NCBI RefSeq assembly: GCF_014904795.1
Contig: NZ_JACZFS010000045.1
Span: forward strand, 1 to 64,000
DNA from: Nisaea nitritireducens
GTDB taxonomy: Bacteria > Pseudomonadota > Alphaproteobacteria > Thalassobaculales > Thalassobaculaceae
Length of the DNA: 64,000 bases
Reading direction: 5' to 3'
Under the pieces are notes generated by a model, which saw nothing but the letters and a program-made list of their open reading frames with translations, searched no databases and was not told the DNA's origin. Shown here piece after piece: positions 45,581 through 53,340 of the stretch. How positions within the stretch are numbered: the first letter of the stretch is position 1; each line of letters begins with the position of its first letter. Position numbers and translations under genes: made by a program.

Positions 45581-46042
45581 TCACAACACCCGATACACAT
45601 TATAAAGTGGCCCGCTCGGCGTCCGGTCTCCACTTCCCACGCAGACAGCCTTGTTCAGCCAGAGATACTTGTCAGCCGATGTCTCGAAGCTGGGCGTGAT
45701 CCGGAAGTAATAATCGTCGCGGTTCACCGGCTGGCCGGCATTCATCCGGGCCATGACTTCTTCGGGGCCGTGGCGCAGGCCCTTGTAGGTCATGTAGATC
45801 AGGGCGCCGTCATCGGCTTCCAGCACCAGGCGGACGTCGAGTTGCGTGACGCCATCGTTGCGCACGAGAATCCAGTCGCCGCCACCGCCGCGCACGGTGC
45901 CTTTGATCGCGGGACCCTCAAAACTGCCGCCGGTAACCTTGGCGATCTTGCGCTCGCCGAAAGGCGTGTGGCCGAGCAGTTGCAGCGGGGCTTCCACCGC
46001 GAGGGTGATGTCGAAGAGATGCTCTGTCTGGATGTGGCTCAT
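45581..46042 (-). CDS. DUF3237 protein
   Basis: A 153-aa protein of the DUF3237 family, a small beta-barrel. Conserved parts: GTVRGGGGDWILVRNDGVTQ, LDVRLVLEADDGALIYMTYK, and ITPSFETSADKYLWLNKAVC. Function is not established in general; fungal and bacterial relatives occur near aromatic degradation genes. No operon partner here. Confidence 0.85.
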   Translation of the reverse strand: MSHIQTEHLFDITLAVEAPLQLLGHTPFGERKIAKVTGGSFEGPAIKGTVRGGGGDWILVRNDGVTQLDVRLVLEADDGALIYMTYKGLRHGPEEVMARMNAGQPVNRDDYYFRITPSFETSADKYLWLNKAVCVGSGDRTPSGPLYNVYRVL

Positions 46043-46103
46043 TGTCCGGTCCTCCCATGACGCCCCTGCGGGCTTATCGTTAACGGGGAGTATGACCGGG
46101 TTT

Positions 46104-46520
46104 TCAGAGCTTGAAAATCGCTTCGACTTTGCTTTTCAGCTGATCGGGCGTGAAAGGCTTGGCGATATAGGCATCGACGCCGTATTTGCGGGCGGCGATG
46201 ACAAAATCCTTGTTCGCGTTTCCGGTCAGCATGACGAAGCGCATCTTCGGGTAGGTCTTGCGCACGGCGCGCAGGAATTCGAGGCCGTTGATCTCCGGCA
46301 TGTTCCAGTCGGAGACGATCAGTTGCACGTCGCCGTCCAGTTCTTTCAACAGCTTCAGCGCCTTCAGACCGTCCGCCGCATGAAAGATCCGGCGGAATCC
46401 CATCAGCTTCAGCGCGCCCTGGGCGAGTTTGGTCGCCATCGGTTCGTCCTCGGCGACGATCACCTGATACTCGGCAAAGTTGGGAGGGATGGGGCTGTTG
46501 TGATCCGGCATAAAACTCAT
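46104..46520 (-). CDS. Single-domain CheY-like response regulator
   Basis: A 138-aa receiver domain without output. Acidic pocket in VIVAEDEP, phospho-acceptor Asp71 in IVSDWNMPEING, Thr in VMLTGN and Lys in DAYIAKPF are intact. ATG at 46520 overlaps the stop of the hybrid kinase gene by four bases (ATGA). It is the likely output of that kinase. Confidence 0.92.
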   Translation of the reverse strand: MSFMPDHNSPIPPNFAEYQVIVAEDEPMATKLAQGALKLMGFRRIFHAADGLKALKLLKELDGDVQLIVSDWNMPEINGLEFLRAVRKTYPKMRFVMLTGNANKDFVIAARKYGVDAYIAKPFTPDQLKSKVEAIFKL

Positions 46521-48817
46521 TGGACGGCCTGGTTGTCGAAAAGTGTACGGCTATGCTCAAGAGCGGCAAGCAGGTTTTCCGCCGCGCCCATGCAATCCTC
46601 TAAATGATCTGCTTCGGCGCCGTTTTCAACCGAAAGTGCAGCCCGGTAGACGTCGCGCAAACCGACGGAGGCAGCCGCGCTCTTTAGCGTATGGGCAGCC
46701 TCGCTCAGCCCGGCGGCGTTCCGGGTCTTGAGATGGTCCTCGATGATGGCGGCATGGGCATCGACCGCGCCGAGAAAGTCGGAAACCATTTCATCCGCGA
46801 ATTCCTGGCCGAGCTGGTCCCGGTAGGTGGCGAGAATGTCCGGCTCCAGCGCCGGGCCGTCCTGCATCAGCCGCTCAGCCACAGGGGAGGCGGAGTCCGC
46901 CGGCATTTCGTCCGGCCAGTCGTCATCGCTATCGCCGTTATCAAGGCCGTCCAGTCTCAGCACACGGGCAAGCGCACCGAACAGCAGGCCCGGGTGGATC
47001 GGTTTGGCGACATAGGTATCCATGCCGGAAGCAAGGCAGCGCTGAACCTCTTCCGCGGTTGCCGCCGCCGTGGCGGCAACGATGGGAATGTCCGACAGCG
47101 GCGGGTCGAGGGCGCGAATGCGGCGGGTCGCTTCCAGCCCGTCCATCACCGGCATGTTCATGTCCATCAGCACCGCGTCGAACGTGCCGGGCGGCTCTGC
47201 CTCCAGCGCGGCGAGGGCTGCAGCGCCGTCCGGCACGATCCGCACCGAATGACCCTCAGCCTCCAGCAGTCCTCGGGCGACCTGCTGGTTCACCAGATTG
47301 TCCTCGGCGACGAGGAGGGTGAGCGGCGGCAATTTCTCGGCACTTGCCGGCAGGTCGCGGTTGTCCGGCACTGCGCCATCGGCGAGCGGGATCTCGAACC
47401 AGAAGGTGCTGCCTTCACCGGGAATGCTGTCGACGGCGATCTGGCCGCCCATCAGCTCCACGATTTGCTTGCAGATGGCGAGGCCGAGGCCGGTGCCGCC
47501 ATATTGCCGGGCCGTGGAGCTGTCGGCCTGGCTGAATTCCTGGAACAGCCGGTCGACCTTGTCCTGCGGGATGCCGATACCGGTATCGGTGACACTGAAC
47601 CGATAGCTGCCCTCCGTCTCGCCGGCGCTGACGGAGACGGTGACGCCGCCCTCTTCGGTGAATTTCAGGGCATTGCCGACCAGGTTCAGCAGCACCTGGC
47701 GCAGCCGGGCTGAATCGCCCTTCAGGTAGCGTGGGCAGTTCTCGTCCACATCGGCGCGGAAGGTGAGGCCCTTTTCCTCCGCCCGTCCCTGCATCAGGGC
47801 GAGGGAGCCGTCGACCATGCGCCGCAGGTCGAAATCAAGCAGCTCAAGATCGAGCTTGCCGGCCTCGAGTTTGGAGAAGTCGAGGATGCCGTTCAGCAGA
47901 TGCATCAGGCCTTCGGCGCTTTCCAGCACTGTCTCGGCGAAATGCCTTTCCTCACCGCCGAGCGGCCGGCGTAGCAGCAACCGGGTCATGCCGATAACGC
48001 CGTTCATCGGGGTGCGGATCTCGTGGCTCATCATGGCCAGGAAGTCCGACTTCGCCTTGGCGGCGGCCTCGGCACTGTCCCTGGCCTCGCGCACCTCGTT
48101 CATGACGTCGCGGAACACCAGCAGGGAACGGGCCATGCCGCCGATCTCGTCGCCCCGGGTCCGGTCGCGCGAGTCGACCGCGACGGAGCGGTCACCGGCC
48201 GCGAGTGAGATGGTGCCCTTGGCGAGCCGGTTCAGCGGCCGGATGATGTTGCGGGCCAGCAGGCCGGCGACGATCAGGGAGACGACCAGCACACCGCCGA
48301 GGATGTAGGTTGTCAGCCGTTTGGTGTCGTTGACACTCTGCTCGGCGGCAAGCCAGAAGCGGTATCCGTCCTCGGCCGCGACCTGTACCAGGATGTCGAG
48401 ATTGACTTTGATCCGCTCCGCTATGGCATCCCGCTCGGGTTTCATGGTCGGTTCGGTCCGCGCGGTATGGGCAGCGTCCCACCAGGCCTCGAAGTCCGTC
48501 TGCAGGTTTCCGGCAAGCTCCAGCGTCCGTTCCGACATTCGGCGATCCGAGGCGACCTCAAGGTCGATGAAGAAGTCCTCGCGGAGTTGCGCGAGACGTT
48601 CTTCAGACGAGGCGCCGGTCAGCCGTTCCTCAAGTTCCATGACCAGGAAATTGGTTTGGGCCGAACGGGCGAAATTGATCGATTGCAGCGGCCGGTCATA
48701 CATCGCCTTGGCGATGTCGCCGAGCGACCAGGTGGCAAAGAAGCTGGTCCCCGCGAGAGCGCCGGCGGCTAGCACGGCCACCAGAAACGCGCCGATCAGT
48801 TTGAGGCGGAGGGACAT
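46517..48817 (-). CDS. Hybrid sensor histidine kinase with HAMP, receiver and Hpt domains
   Basis: A 766-aa membrane kinase. Membrane segments at about 6-28 and 168-188 enclose a helical periplasmic sensor rich in charged residues. HAMP (about 189-245) leads to His265 in [15 protein letters not shown], an ATPase domain ([39 protein letters not shown]), a receiver with [15 protein letters not shown], and a C-terminal Hpt domain with [12 protein letters not shown]. This phosphorelay ends on a CheY-like protein encoded next, which overlaps it by four bases. A cupredoxin gene lies ten bases upstream, hinting at redox or copper-linked sensing. Confidence 0.93.
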   Translation of the reverse strand: MSLRLKLIGAFLVAVLAAGALAGTSFFATWSLGDIAKAMYDRPLQSINFARSAQTNFLVMELEERLTGASSEERLAQLREDFFIDLEVASDRRMSERTLELAGNLQTDFEAWWDAAHTARTEPTMKPERDAIAERIKVNLDILVQVAAEDGYRFWLAAEQSVNDTKRLTTYILGGVLVVSLIVAGLLARNIIRPLNRLAKGTISLAAGDRSVAVDSRDRTRGDEIGGMARSLLVFRDVMNEVREARDSAEAAAKAKSDFLAMMSHEIRTPMNGVIGMTRLLLRRPLGGEERHFAETVLESAEGLMHLLNGILDFSKLEAGKLDLELLDFDLRRMVDGSLALMQGRAEEKGLTFRADVDENCPRYLKGDSARLRQVLLNLVGNALKFTEEGGVTVSVSAGETEGSYRFSVTDTGIGIPQDKVDRLFQEFSQADSSTARQYGGTGLGLAICKQIVELMGGQIAVDSIPGEGSTFWFEIPLADGAVPDNRDLPASAEKLPPLTLLVAEDNLVNQQVARGLLEAEGHSVRIVPDGAAALAALEAEPPGTFDAVLMDMNMPVMDGLEATRRIRALDPPLSDIPIVAATAAATAEEVQRCLASGMDTYVAKPIHPGLLFGALARVLRLDGLDNGDSDDDWPDEMPADSASPVAERLMQDGPALEPDILATYRDQLGQEFADEMVSDFLGAVDAHAAIIEDHLKTRNAAGLSEAAHTLKSAAASVGLRDVYRAALSVENGAEADHLEDCMGAAENLLAALEHSRTLFDNQAVQ

Positions 48818-48827
48818 CGCGTGCCGG

Positions 48828-49172
48828 TTATTCGGTGACGGTGATCTTCAGGCGCATCCGCGGATGGATCCGGCAGCGGATATCGACGATGCCGAGTTTC
48901 TCCAGCACCACGTCCCGCTCCTCGCCGGGCGGCTGCAAGCCGATATCGAAGCTGGCGCCCTCGGTCTCTGAATAGACGTTGTGTCCGTAGAAATCGTCGT
49001 TCACGAAGCGCACCATGTCGCCTTTTTTCACGGTGACAGCGGCGGGCGTGAAATTGCGGCCCTTCTGGCTGATTGTCGCGGCGGGATCTGCTGCCATGGC
49101 AATGATGGCTCCGGACATACCGAGGAAAACGGTCGCCGAAAGCATGACGCGAAACAATCCTGGAAGAGACAT
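48828..49172 (-). CDS. Exported cupredoxin (plastocyanin/methylamine-utilisation-like)
   Basis: A 114-aa periplasmic copper protein. A signal peptide (MSLPGLFRVMLSATVFLGMS, cut near AMA-AD) leads to a cupredoxin fold. Copper ligands: His in FYGHNVYS, and Cys, His and Met in DIRCRIHPRMRL, the C-x-x-H-x-x-M type-1 copper loop. ATG at 49172 is preferred; an upstream ATG at 49202 has no ribosome site. First gene of an operon with the hybrid kinase and the CheY-like regulator. Confidence 0.85.
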   Translation of the reverse strand: MSLPGLFRVMLSATVFLGMSGAIIAMAADPAATISQKGRNFTPAAVTVKKGDMVRFVNDDFYGHNVYSETEGASFDIGLQPPGEERDVVLEKLGIVDIRCRIHPRMRLKITVTE

Positions 49173-49265
49173 GAAACCGTCCACTTCATTTTCTGAATAC
49201 ATGACTATATCGGAAGTAAGGGTAATTAATCAGCTTTCATCGGCGTGATTACCAGCGAAACCGCA

Positions 49266-49640
49266 CTACCCGTACCTCACAAATAAGCGATTCAGTTCCA
49301 GCCGGTGGAAGGTTTCGGCCTGCGGGCCGTGATCCGGGCCGAAATATAGGCCTAGCCCGGCGCAATGCTGGAAGAAGCCGGGACCGGGTAGACCGTCCCG
49401 GGCTTTCGAGATCGCGACCGCCGATCGCAGCGGCTGGCTGATCCGGTGATCGCGTGTTGTCAGATCCTCGAGCGCCTCGGTCAGGCGGTGGATGCGGTGC
49501 GGGCCTGTGATACCAGCCGCTTCCGCGAGCTCCGCATAGGTGATCGTCCGCTGCGCCCGGGCCTGTTCCTCAAGCGCGTCGATCATGCGGGAGAACCAGG
49601 GTTCATGGTTGTGGCGTCCGGCACCGTGTGCATCGCTCAT
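49266..49640 (-). CDS. Hypothetical 124-aa protein
   Basis: A small protein, MSDAHGAGRHNHEPWFSRMI followed by a winged-helix-like pattern (TITYAELAEAAGITGPHRIH, RLTEALEDLT) like the alkyltransferase-like/wHTH fold, then GFFQHCAGLGLYFGPDHGPQ. This layout is found in unannotated alphaproteobacterial proteins. Divergent from plsC. Function unknown. Confidence 0.6.
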   Translation of the reverse strand: MSDAHGAGRHNHEPWFSRMIDALEEQARAQRTITYAELAEAAGITGPHRIHRLTEALEDLTTRDHRISQPLRSAVAISKARDGLPGPGFFQHCAGLGLYFGPDHGPQAETFHRLELNRLFVRYG

Positions 49641-49742
49641 CTGGTCTTCGGGCTCCGCTGGACCGGGGCGAGCGGTCAGTTTTGCCCTGACAGGCCCGGC
49701 ATTCTTCAGTAAAGGGTGTCCCATAAATCAAGGGACTCCGAA

Positions 49743-50459
49743 ATGAAAGCCTTCCGGGCAACGCTCTTTAACGTTCTCTTCTACACGCTCACGCCGATTG
49801 TTGGCCTGCTATTGCTGCCGGCTTGTCTCGGACCGCGAAGCTGGGTTTGCGCCGTCAGGGATCTCTGGTCGCGAAGTGTCATTGCGCTGCTCGGCCTTGT
49901 GGTTGGATTGCGCTGGCGGTTGACCGGCGGGGAGTCCATGCCGGACGGCCCGGTGCTGATTGCCTGCAAGCACCAGTCCGCGTGGGAGACGATCGCGCTG
50001 CAGCTGTTTTGCCGGGATCCGGCTATCGTGCTGAAGCAGGAACTGCTGAAATTGCCGGTGTTCGGCTGGTATCTCCGCCGTGTCGGCATGGTGCCGATCG
50101 ACCGATCCGCCGGCGCGGGTGCGCTGAAATTGATGGTCAAGGCGGCAGAGGAGCGGGTTGCCGAAGGCCGACCGGTGGTGATTTTCCCGCAGGGCACCCG
50201 CGTCGCCCCCGGAACCGAACAAGCCTATCATCCGGGTGTTTACGCACTTTACCGTGCGTTGAACCTTCCGGTGGTGCCCATCGCCCTTAATTCCGGTCAG
50301 TTCTGGGCTCGGGAGAGCTTCATGAAATATCCGGGCGTGGTCGACGTTCATGTGCTGGAGCCGATCCCTGCCGGTCTCGACCGGAAGACCTTCATGGCCA
50401 AGCTCGAAGAGGTCATTGAAACCGAGACAGGCAAGCTGGAAAAAGCCGCCGCTATTTGA
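49743..50459 (+). CDS. plsC: 1-acyl-sn-glycerol-3-phosphate acyltransferase
   Basis: A 238-aa inner-membrane enzyme making phosphatidic acid from lysophosphatidic acid. Two N-terminal hydrophobic helices, then the active-site block CKHQSAWET (H-x4-E in place of H-x4-D, as in several alphaproteobacterial paralogs), and VVIFPQGTR for the glycerol-phosphate site (FPEGTR variant). AAGGGA precedes the ATG. Its stop overlaps the stop of the FliL-like gene by eight bases. Confidence 0.9.
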   Translation: MKAFRATLFNVLFYTLTPIVGLLLLPACLGPRSWVCAVRDLWSRSVIALLGLVVGLRWRLTGGESMPDGPVLIACKHQSAWETIALQLFCRDPAIVLKQELLKLPVFGWYLRRVGMVPIDRSAGAGALKLMVKAAEERVAEGRPVVIFPQGTRVAPGTEQAYHPGVYALYRALNLPVVPIALNSGQFWARESFMKYPGVVDVHVLEPIPAGLDRKTFMAKLEEVIETETGKLEKAAAI

Positions 50460-50958
50460 TCGTCATCTTCAGGATCTGCAGGTTGAGCAGGTCCTCCTTG
50501 TCGATGATCTCGCGCAGCCGGACCCAGAGCCCGTCGCGGATCCTGTTAATACCGTCGAACCCGTTCAGCTCCTGCTCGTTCAGGCTGCTGGCGAAGATAA
50601 TCACCTTGTCCCGGATTCGTGGTTCAAGCGTCGTTACCCGGATCTGCGCTGCCTCGTCTTTCAGCTCCAGTGCAACGCTGAGCAACATGAATATGGGATA
50701 GTGCCGTTCGGTCTGCAGGTTGATAACGAATTCTTCAAGCTGAAATGTAACGGCGCCAGGAGGGGGAGCGGCGAAGGTCGGTGGCGCTTCGTTCAGGAAA
50801 GGCTCTTCTTTCGGCTCGCTGTTCGCAGCCGCCATGCCGTTTTTCTTCTGCGTCCCGAGCGGATCGAATCCTGGAATCAACCCGAACATCACAGCCCCCA
50901 TTCCAGCGCCGACGATGAGCATCAGCGGCAGGGTGACGAAGATGATGAGTTTCTTCAC
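50452..50958 (-). CDS. fliL: FliL-like flagellar basal-body protein
   Basis: A 168-aa protein with one N-terminal membrane helix (IIFVTLPLMLIVGAGMGAVM), a low-complexity linker with Pro/Ala, and a periplasmic SPFH-like domain ending in LLNLQILKMTIK, as in FliL proteins, which support the stator of the flagellar motor. The gene stands alone here without other flagellar genes, so it may be a paralog. It converges with plsC by overlap. Confidence 0.8.
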   Translation of the reverse strand: MKKLIIFVTLPLMLIVGAGMGAVMFGLIPGFDPLGTQKKNGMAAANSEPKEEPFLNEAPPTFAAPPPGAVTFQLEEFVINLQTERHYPIFMLLSVALELKDEAAQIRVTTLEPRIRDKVIIFASSLNEQELNGFDGINRIRDGLWVRLREIIDKEDLLNLQILKMTIK

Positions 50959-51097
50959 GGGGCTCGCTCCATTCTGGCCGGGACCGTTATTGCTTATGCA
51001 CTAGCAGTTATCCTATTTGAATGAACAGCTTTTCCACTGCAATCCACTGGAGTTTCGGTCCTATGATACGGTTGTGGCCCGAAGGAGTGGGGGGATA

Positions 51098-51358
51098 ATG
51101 CAGGATAAGGAAGCGCGCGAGTGGCTGGACTTTTTCTCGAAGCAGCCCCACGAGCGCCTGACGCAGGAGTCCGCGGGCGATGTCCCGAAGGTGGTATCAT
51201 TCGTGATTGACCTCGTTGATGATCGGTTCGTCATCACGCTCCGGTTCGAGGATGGACGGGAGCGCGCGATATCGCTCAATGACGATCTCGCGCTTTATCT
51301 CCGGGAATACCTTACGACAGGCCTGATGGAACACGCCGCGCGGAGCCGGCCGCTCTAG
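51098..51358 (+). CDS. Hypothetical 86-aa protein
   Basis: A small protein, MQDKEAREWLDFFSKQPHER with a beta-rich end (VVSFVIDLVDDRFVITLRFE, DGRERAISLN). Ribosome site AGGAG followed by GGGGG is strong before ATG 51098. No family recognised. It faces the fliL-like gene divergently and shares a CTAG stop overlap with ggt. Confidence 0.65.
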   Translation: MQDKEAREWLDFFSKQPHERLTQESAGDVPKVVSFVIDLVDDRFVITLRFEDGRERAISLNDDLALYLREYLTTGLMEHAARSRPL

Positions 51359-53136
51359 CGGCCGACGGCGTAGCCCTGCATGCCGCGCGGATTGGCGGCG
51401 GCCCGCAGCATATCGCCATCCTTTGCGGCCGCCGTCAGACGGCCTTCAGACCAGGGGTCGCCGATCTCCAGATCGTGCCCGCGTCGGCGCAGTTCGGCAT
51501 AGGTCTCCTGCGGGAACCTGTCTTCCAGGACCAGACGCTTGTTGATCCGGCCGCGCGGCCAGAACGAGCTCGGGAAATGCTCGTTGTGGAAGGCCGGGCA
51601 GTCGATTGCTTCCTGCAGGTTCATGCCATGATCCGCATGGTGCAGGAACAGCAGCAGGGACCATTGGTCCTGTTGATCTCCACCCGGCGTGCCAAACGGC
51701 ATATAGGCTTCGCCGTCACGCAGTGCGAAGGAGGGCGACAGCGTTGTCCGCGGGCGTTTCCCCGGCGCCAGCGTGGAGGGTGAACCTTCCTCGAGCCAGA
51801 ACATCTGGGCCCGGTTGCCGAGGCAGAAGCCGAGTTCCGGGATGATCGGCGAGCTTTGCAGCCAGCCGCCGCTCGGCGTCGCCGAGACCATGTTGCCGTC
51901 CTTGTCGACAATATCGATATGGACCGTGTCGCCCCGGGCCTCGCCCATCTTGCCGACGGTCGGCTCGCCAACGCCCATGCCCGCGCCGGAGATGTCCTGC
52001 GCATGCGGTAGCAGGGAATGGGAGATGTTGTTGCTGTAGCCTTCGATGGTACCGGCAATGAAGGCGTCGGAAGCGTCCTTGCCCAGAAGCGCCCGGCGGC
52101 TTTCCGCATAGGCGTCGCTCAGCAGGGTTTCCATCGGAACATCGACAAAATCCGGATCGCCGTAATAGGCCTCGCGGTCCGCGTAGGAGAGTTTGGAGGT
52201 CTCGGTCACAGCATGGACGAAATCCGGGCCGGTCGGATCCATGTCTGCGATGCCCATGGTTTTCAGCAGGGAAAGCTGCTGCAGCATCACGGGGCCCTGG
52301 CTCCAGGCGCCGCATTTCGCGACGGTGTACCGGCCATAGTCGTAGGTCAGTGGATCTTCGTAAGTGGCGGACCAGCCCGACAGGTCGTCGCCGGTCAGCA
52401 GGCCTTTATGGCGCCGCCCGGTCGCATCCATGTAAGCGTCCCGGCAGAACCGGTCGATGGTCTCCGCGATCCAGCCGCGATACCAGATGTCCCGTGCGCG
52501 GTCGATTTGGGCCTCGCGGCTGCCGCCGCCGGTTTCCGACTCGCGGACGATCCGCTCATAGGTATCGGCCAGCTTCGGGTTGGAGAACATGCCCCCCGGA
52601 GTGGGTGCCTTGCCGTCTTTCAGGTAGATCGCGGCGGATGTCGGCCATTCGGTCTCAAAGAGCCCGCGCACCGTCTCGACCGTGTCGGTGATTTTCGAGA
52701 CCACCGGATAGCCGTTGCGGGCGTAACCAATGGCATATTCCAGAACATCGCCGAGGCCCATGGTGCCGTGGTCGCGCAGCATCAGCATCCAGGTATCGAA
52801 CGCGCCCGGCGTCACGGCAGCCAGCAAGCCGCTGCCGGGGATCAGATCGAGGCCGAGATCGCGGATCGCCGGGATCGTCGCGGCTTTCGGCGCAGGTCCC
52901 TGGCCGCAGATTACCTGTGTGCGGTTCTCTTTGGCGCTGTGCATGATCAGGGGCAAGTCGCCGCCCGGGCCGTTCAGATGCGGCTCGACGATCTGCAGGA
53001 CGAACCCTGCGGCAACCGCCGCATCGAACGCATTGCCGCCGCGCTCCAGGATCGCCATACCGGCCGAGGAAGCCAGCCAGTGAGTAGAGGCAACAACACC
53101 GAAGGTGCCGCGAATTTCGGGTCTGGTCGTAAACAT
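51355..53136 (-). CDS. ggt: Gamma-glutamyltransferase family protein
   Basis: A 593-aa Ntn-hydrolase precursor. The start STHWLASSAGMAILERGGNA then FDAAVAAGFVLQIVEPHLNG and GPGGDLPLIM are typical; the autocleavage nucleophile Thr is in GDTVHIDIVDKDGNMVSAT near residue 400, and PELGFCLGNR, PGKRPRTTLSPS and PFGTPGGDQQ form the substrate site. No clear signal peptide, so it may act in the cytosol, like the gamma-glutamyltransferase-like acylases. ATG at 53136 gives the usual start. Its end overlaps the convergent small gene. Confidence 0.93.
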   Translation of the reverse strand: MFTTRPEIRGTFGVVASTHWLASSAGMAILERGGNAFDAAVAAGFVLQIVEPHLNGPGGDLPLIMHSAKENRTQVICGQGPAPKAATIPAIRDLGLDLIPGSGLLAAVTPGAFDTWMLMLRDHGTMGLGDVLEYAIGYARNGYPVVSKITDTVETVRGLFETEWPTSAAIYLKDGKAPTPGGMFSNPKLADTYERIVRESETGGGSREAQIDRARDIWYRGWIAETIDRFCRDAYMDATGRRHKGLLTGDDLSGWSATYEDPLTYDYGRYTVAKCGAWSQGPVMLQQLSLLKTMGIADMDPTGPDFVHAVTETSKLSYADREAYYGDPDFVDVPMETLLSDAYAESRRALLGKDASDAFIAGTIEGYSNNISHSLLPHAQDISGAGMGVGEPTVGKMGEARGDTVHIDIVDKDGNMVSATPSGGWLQSSPIIPELGFCLGNRAQMFWLEEGSPSTLAPGKRPRTTLSPSFALRDGEAYMPFGTPGGDQQDQWSLLLFLHHADHGMNLQEAIDCPAFHNEHFPSSFWPRGRINKRLVLEDRFPQETYAELRRRGHDLEIGDPWSEGRLTAAAKDGDMLRAAANPRGMQGYAVGR

Positions 53137-53279
53137 GATGGATCCGCGAGGGTGGGTTGGAATGGGACGCAACTATAGTCCCGGTATGCCCGCGGGTCCA
53201 ATTCCACCGGACTCTATCCTGCATTGTAAGTTGCGGCGAAAAATGCTATATGTTTCGCGATCTCAGAAGAGATGGCCCA

Positions 53280-53319
53280 CTTTGTGCATGTTAATTTTTG
53301 TTAATCAATCTGCACAAAG
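53280..53319. promoter_or_regulatory. Inverted and direct repeats upstream of the DUF1217 gene
   Basis: CTTTGTGCA (53280-53288) and TGCACAAAG (53311-53319) are perfect 9-base inverted arms; between them GTTAAT occurs twice, ten bases apart. It lies 20 bases before the DUF1217 start, so it could be an operator or a stem-loop in the leader. Confidence 0.5.
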
Positions 53320-53340
53320 CAAGCAGAAGCAGAGGGTTCC

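Noticed and set aside
53291-53304. CtrA-type TTAA-N7-TTAA site upstream of the DUF1217 gene
   Set aside because: The two TTAA boxes are separated by six bases, not seven, and the trailing C is lacking, so I list only the repeats.
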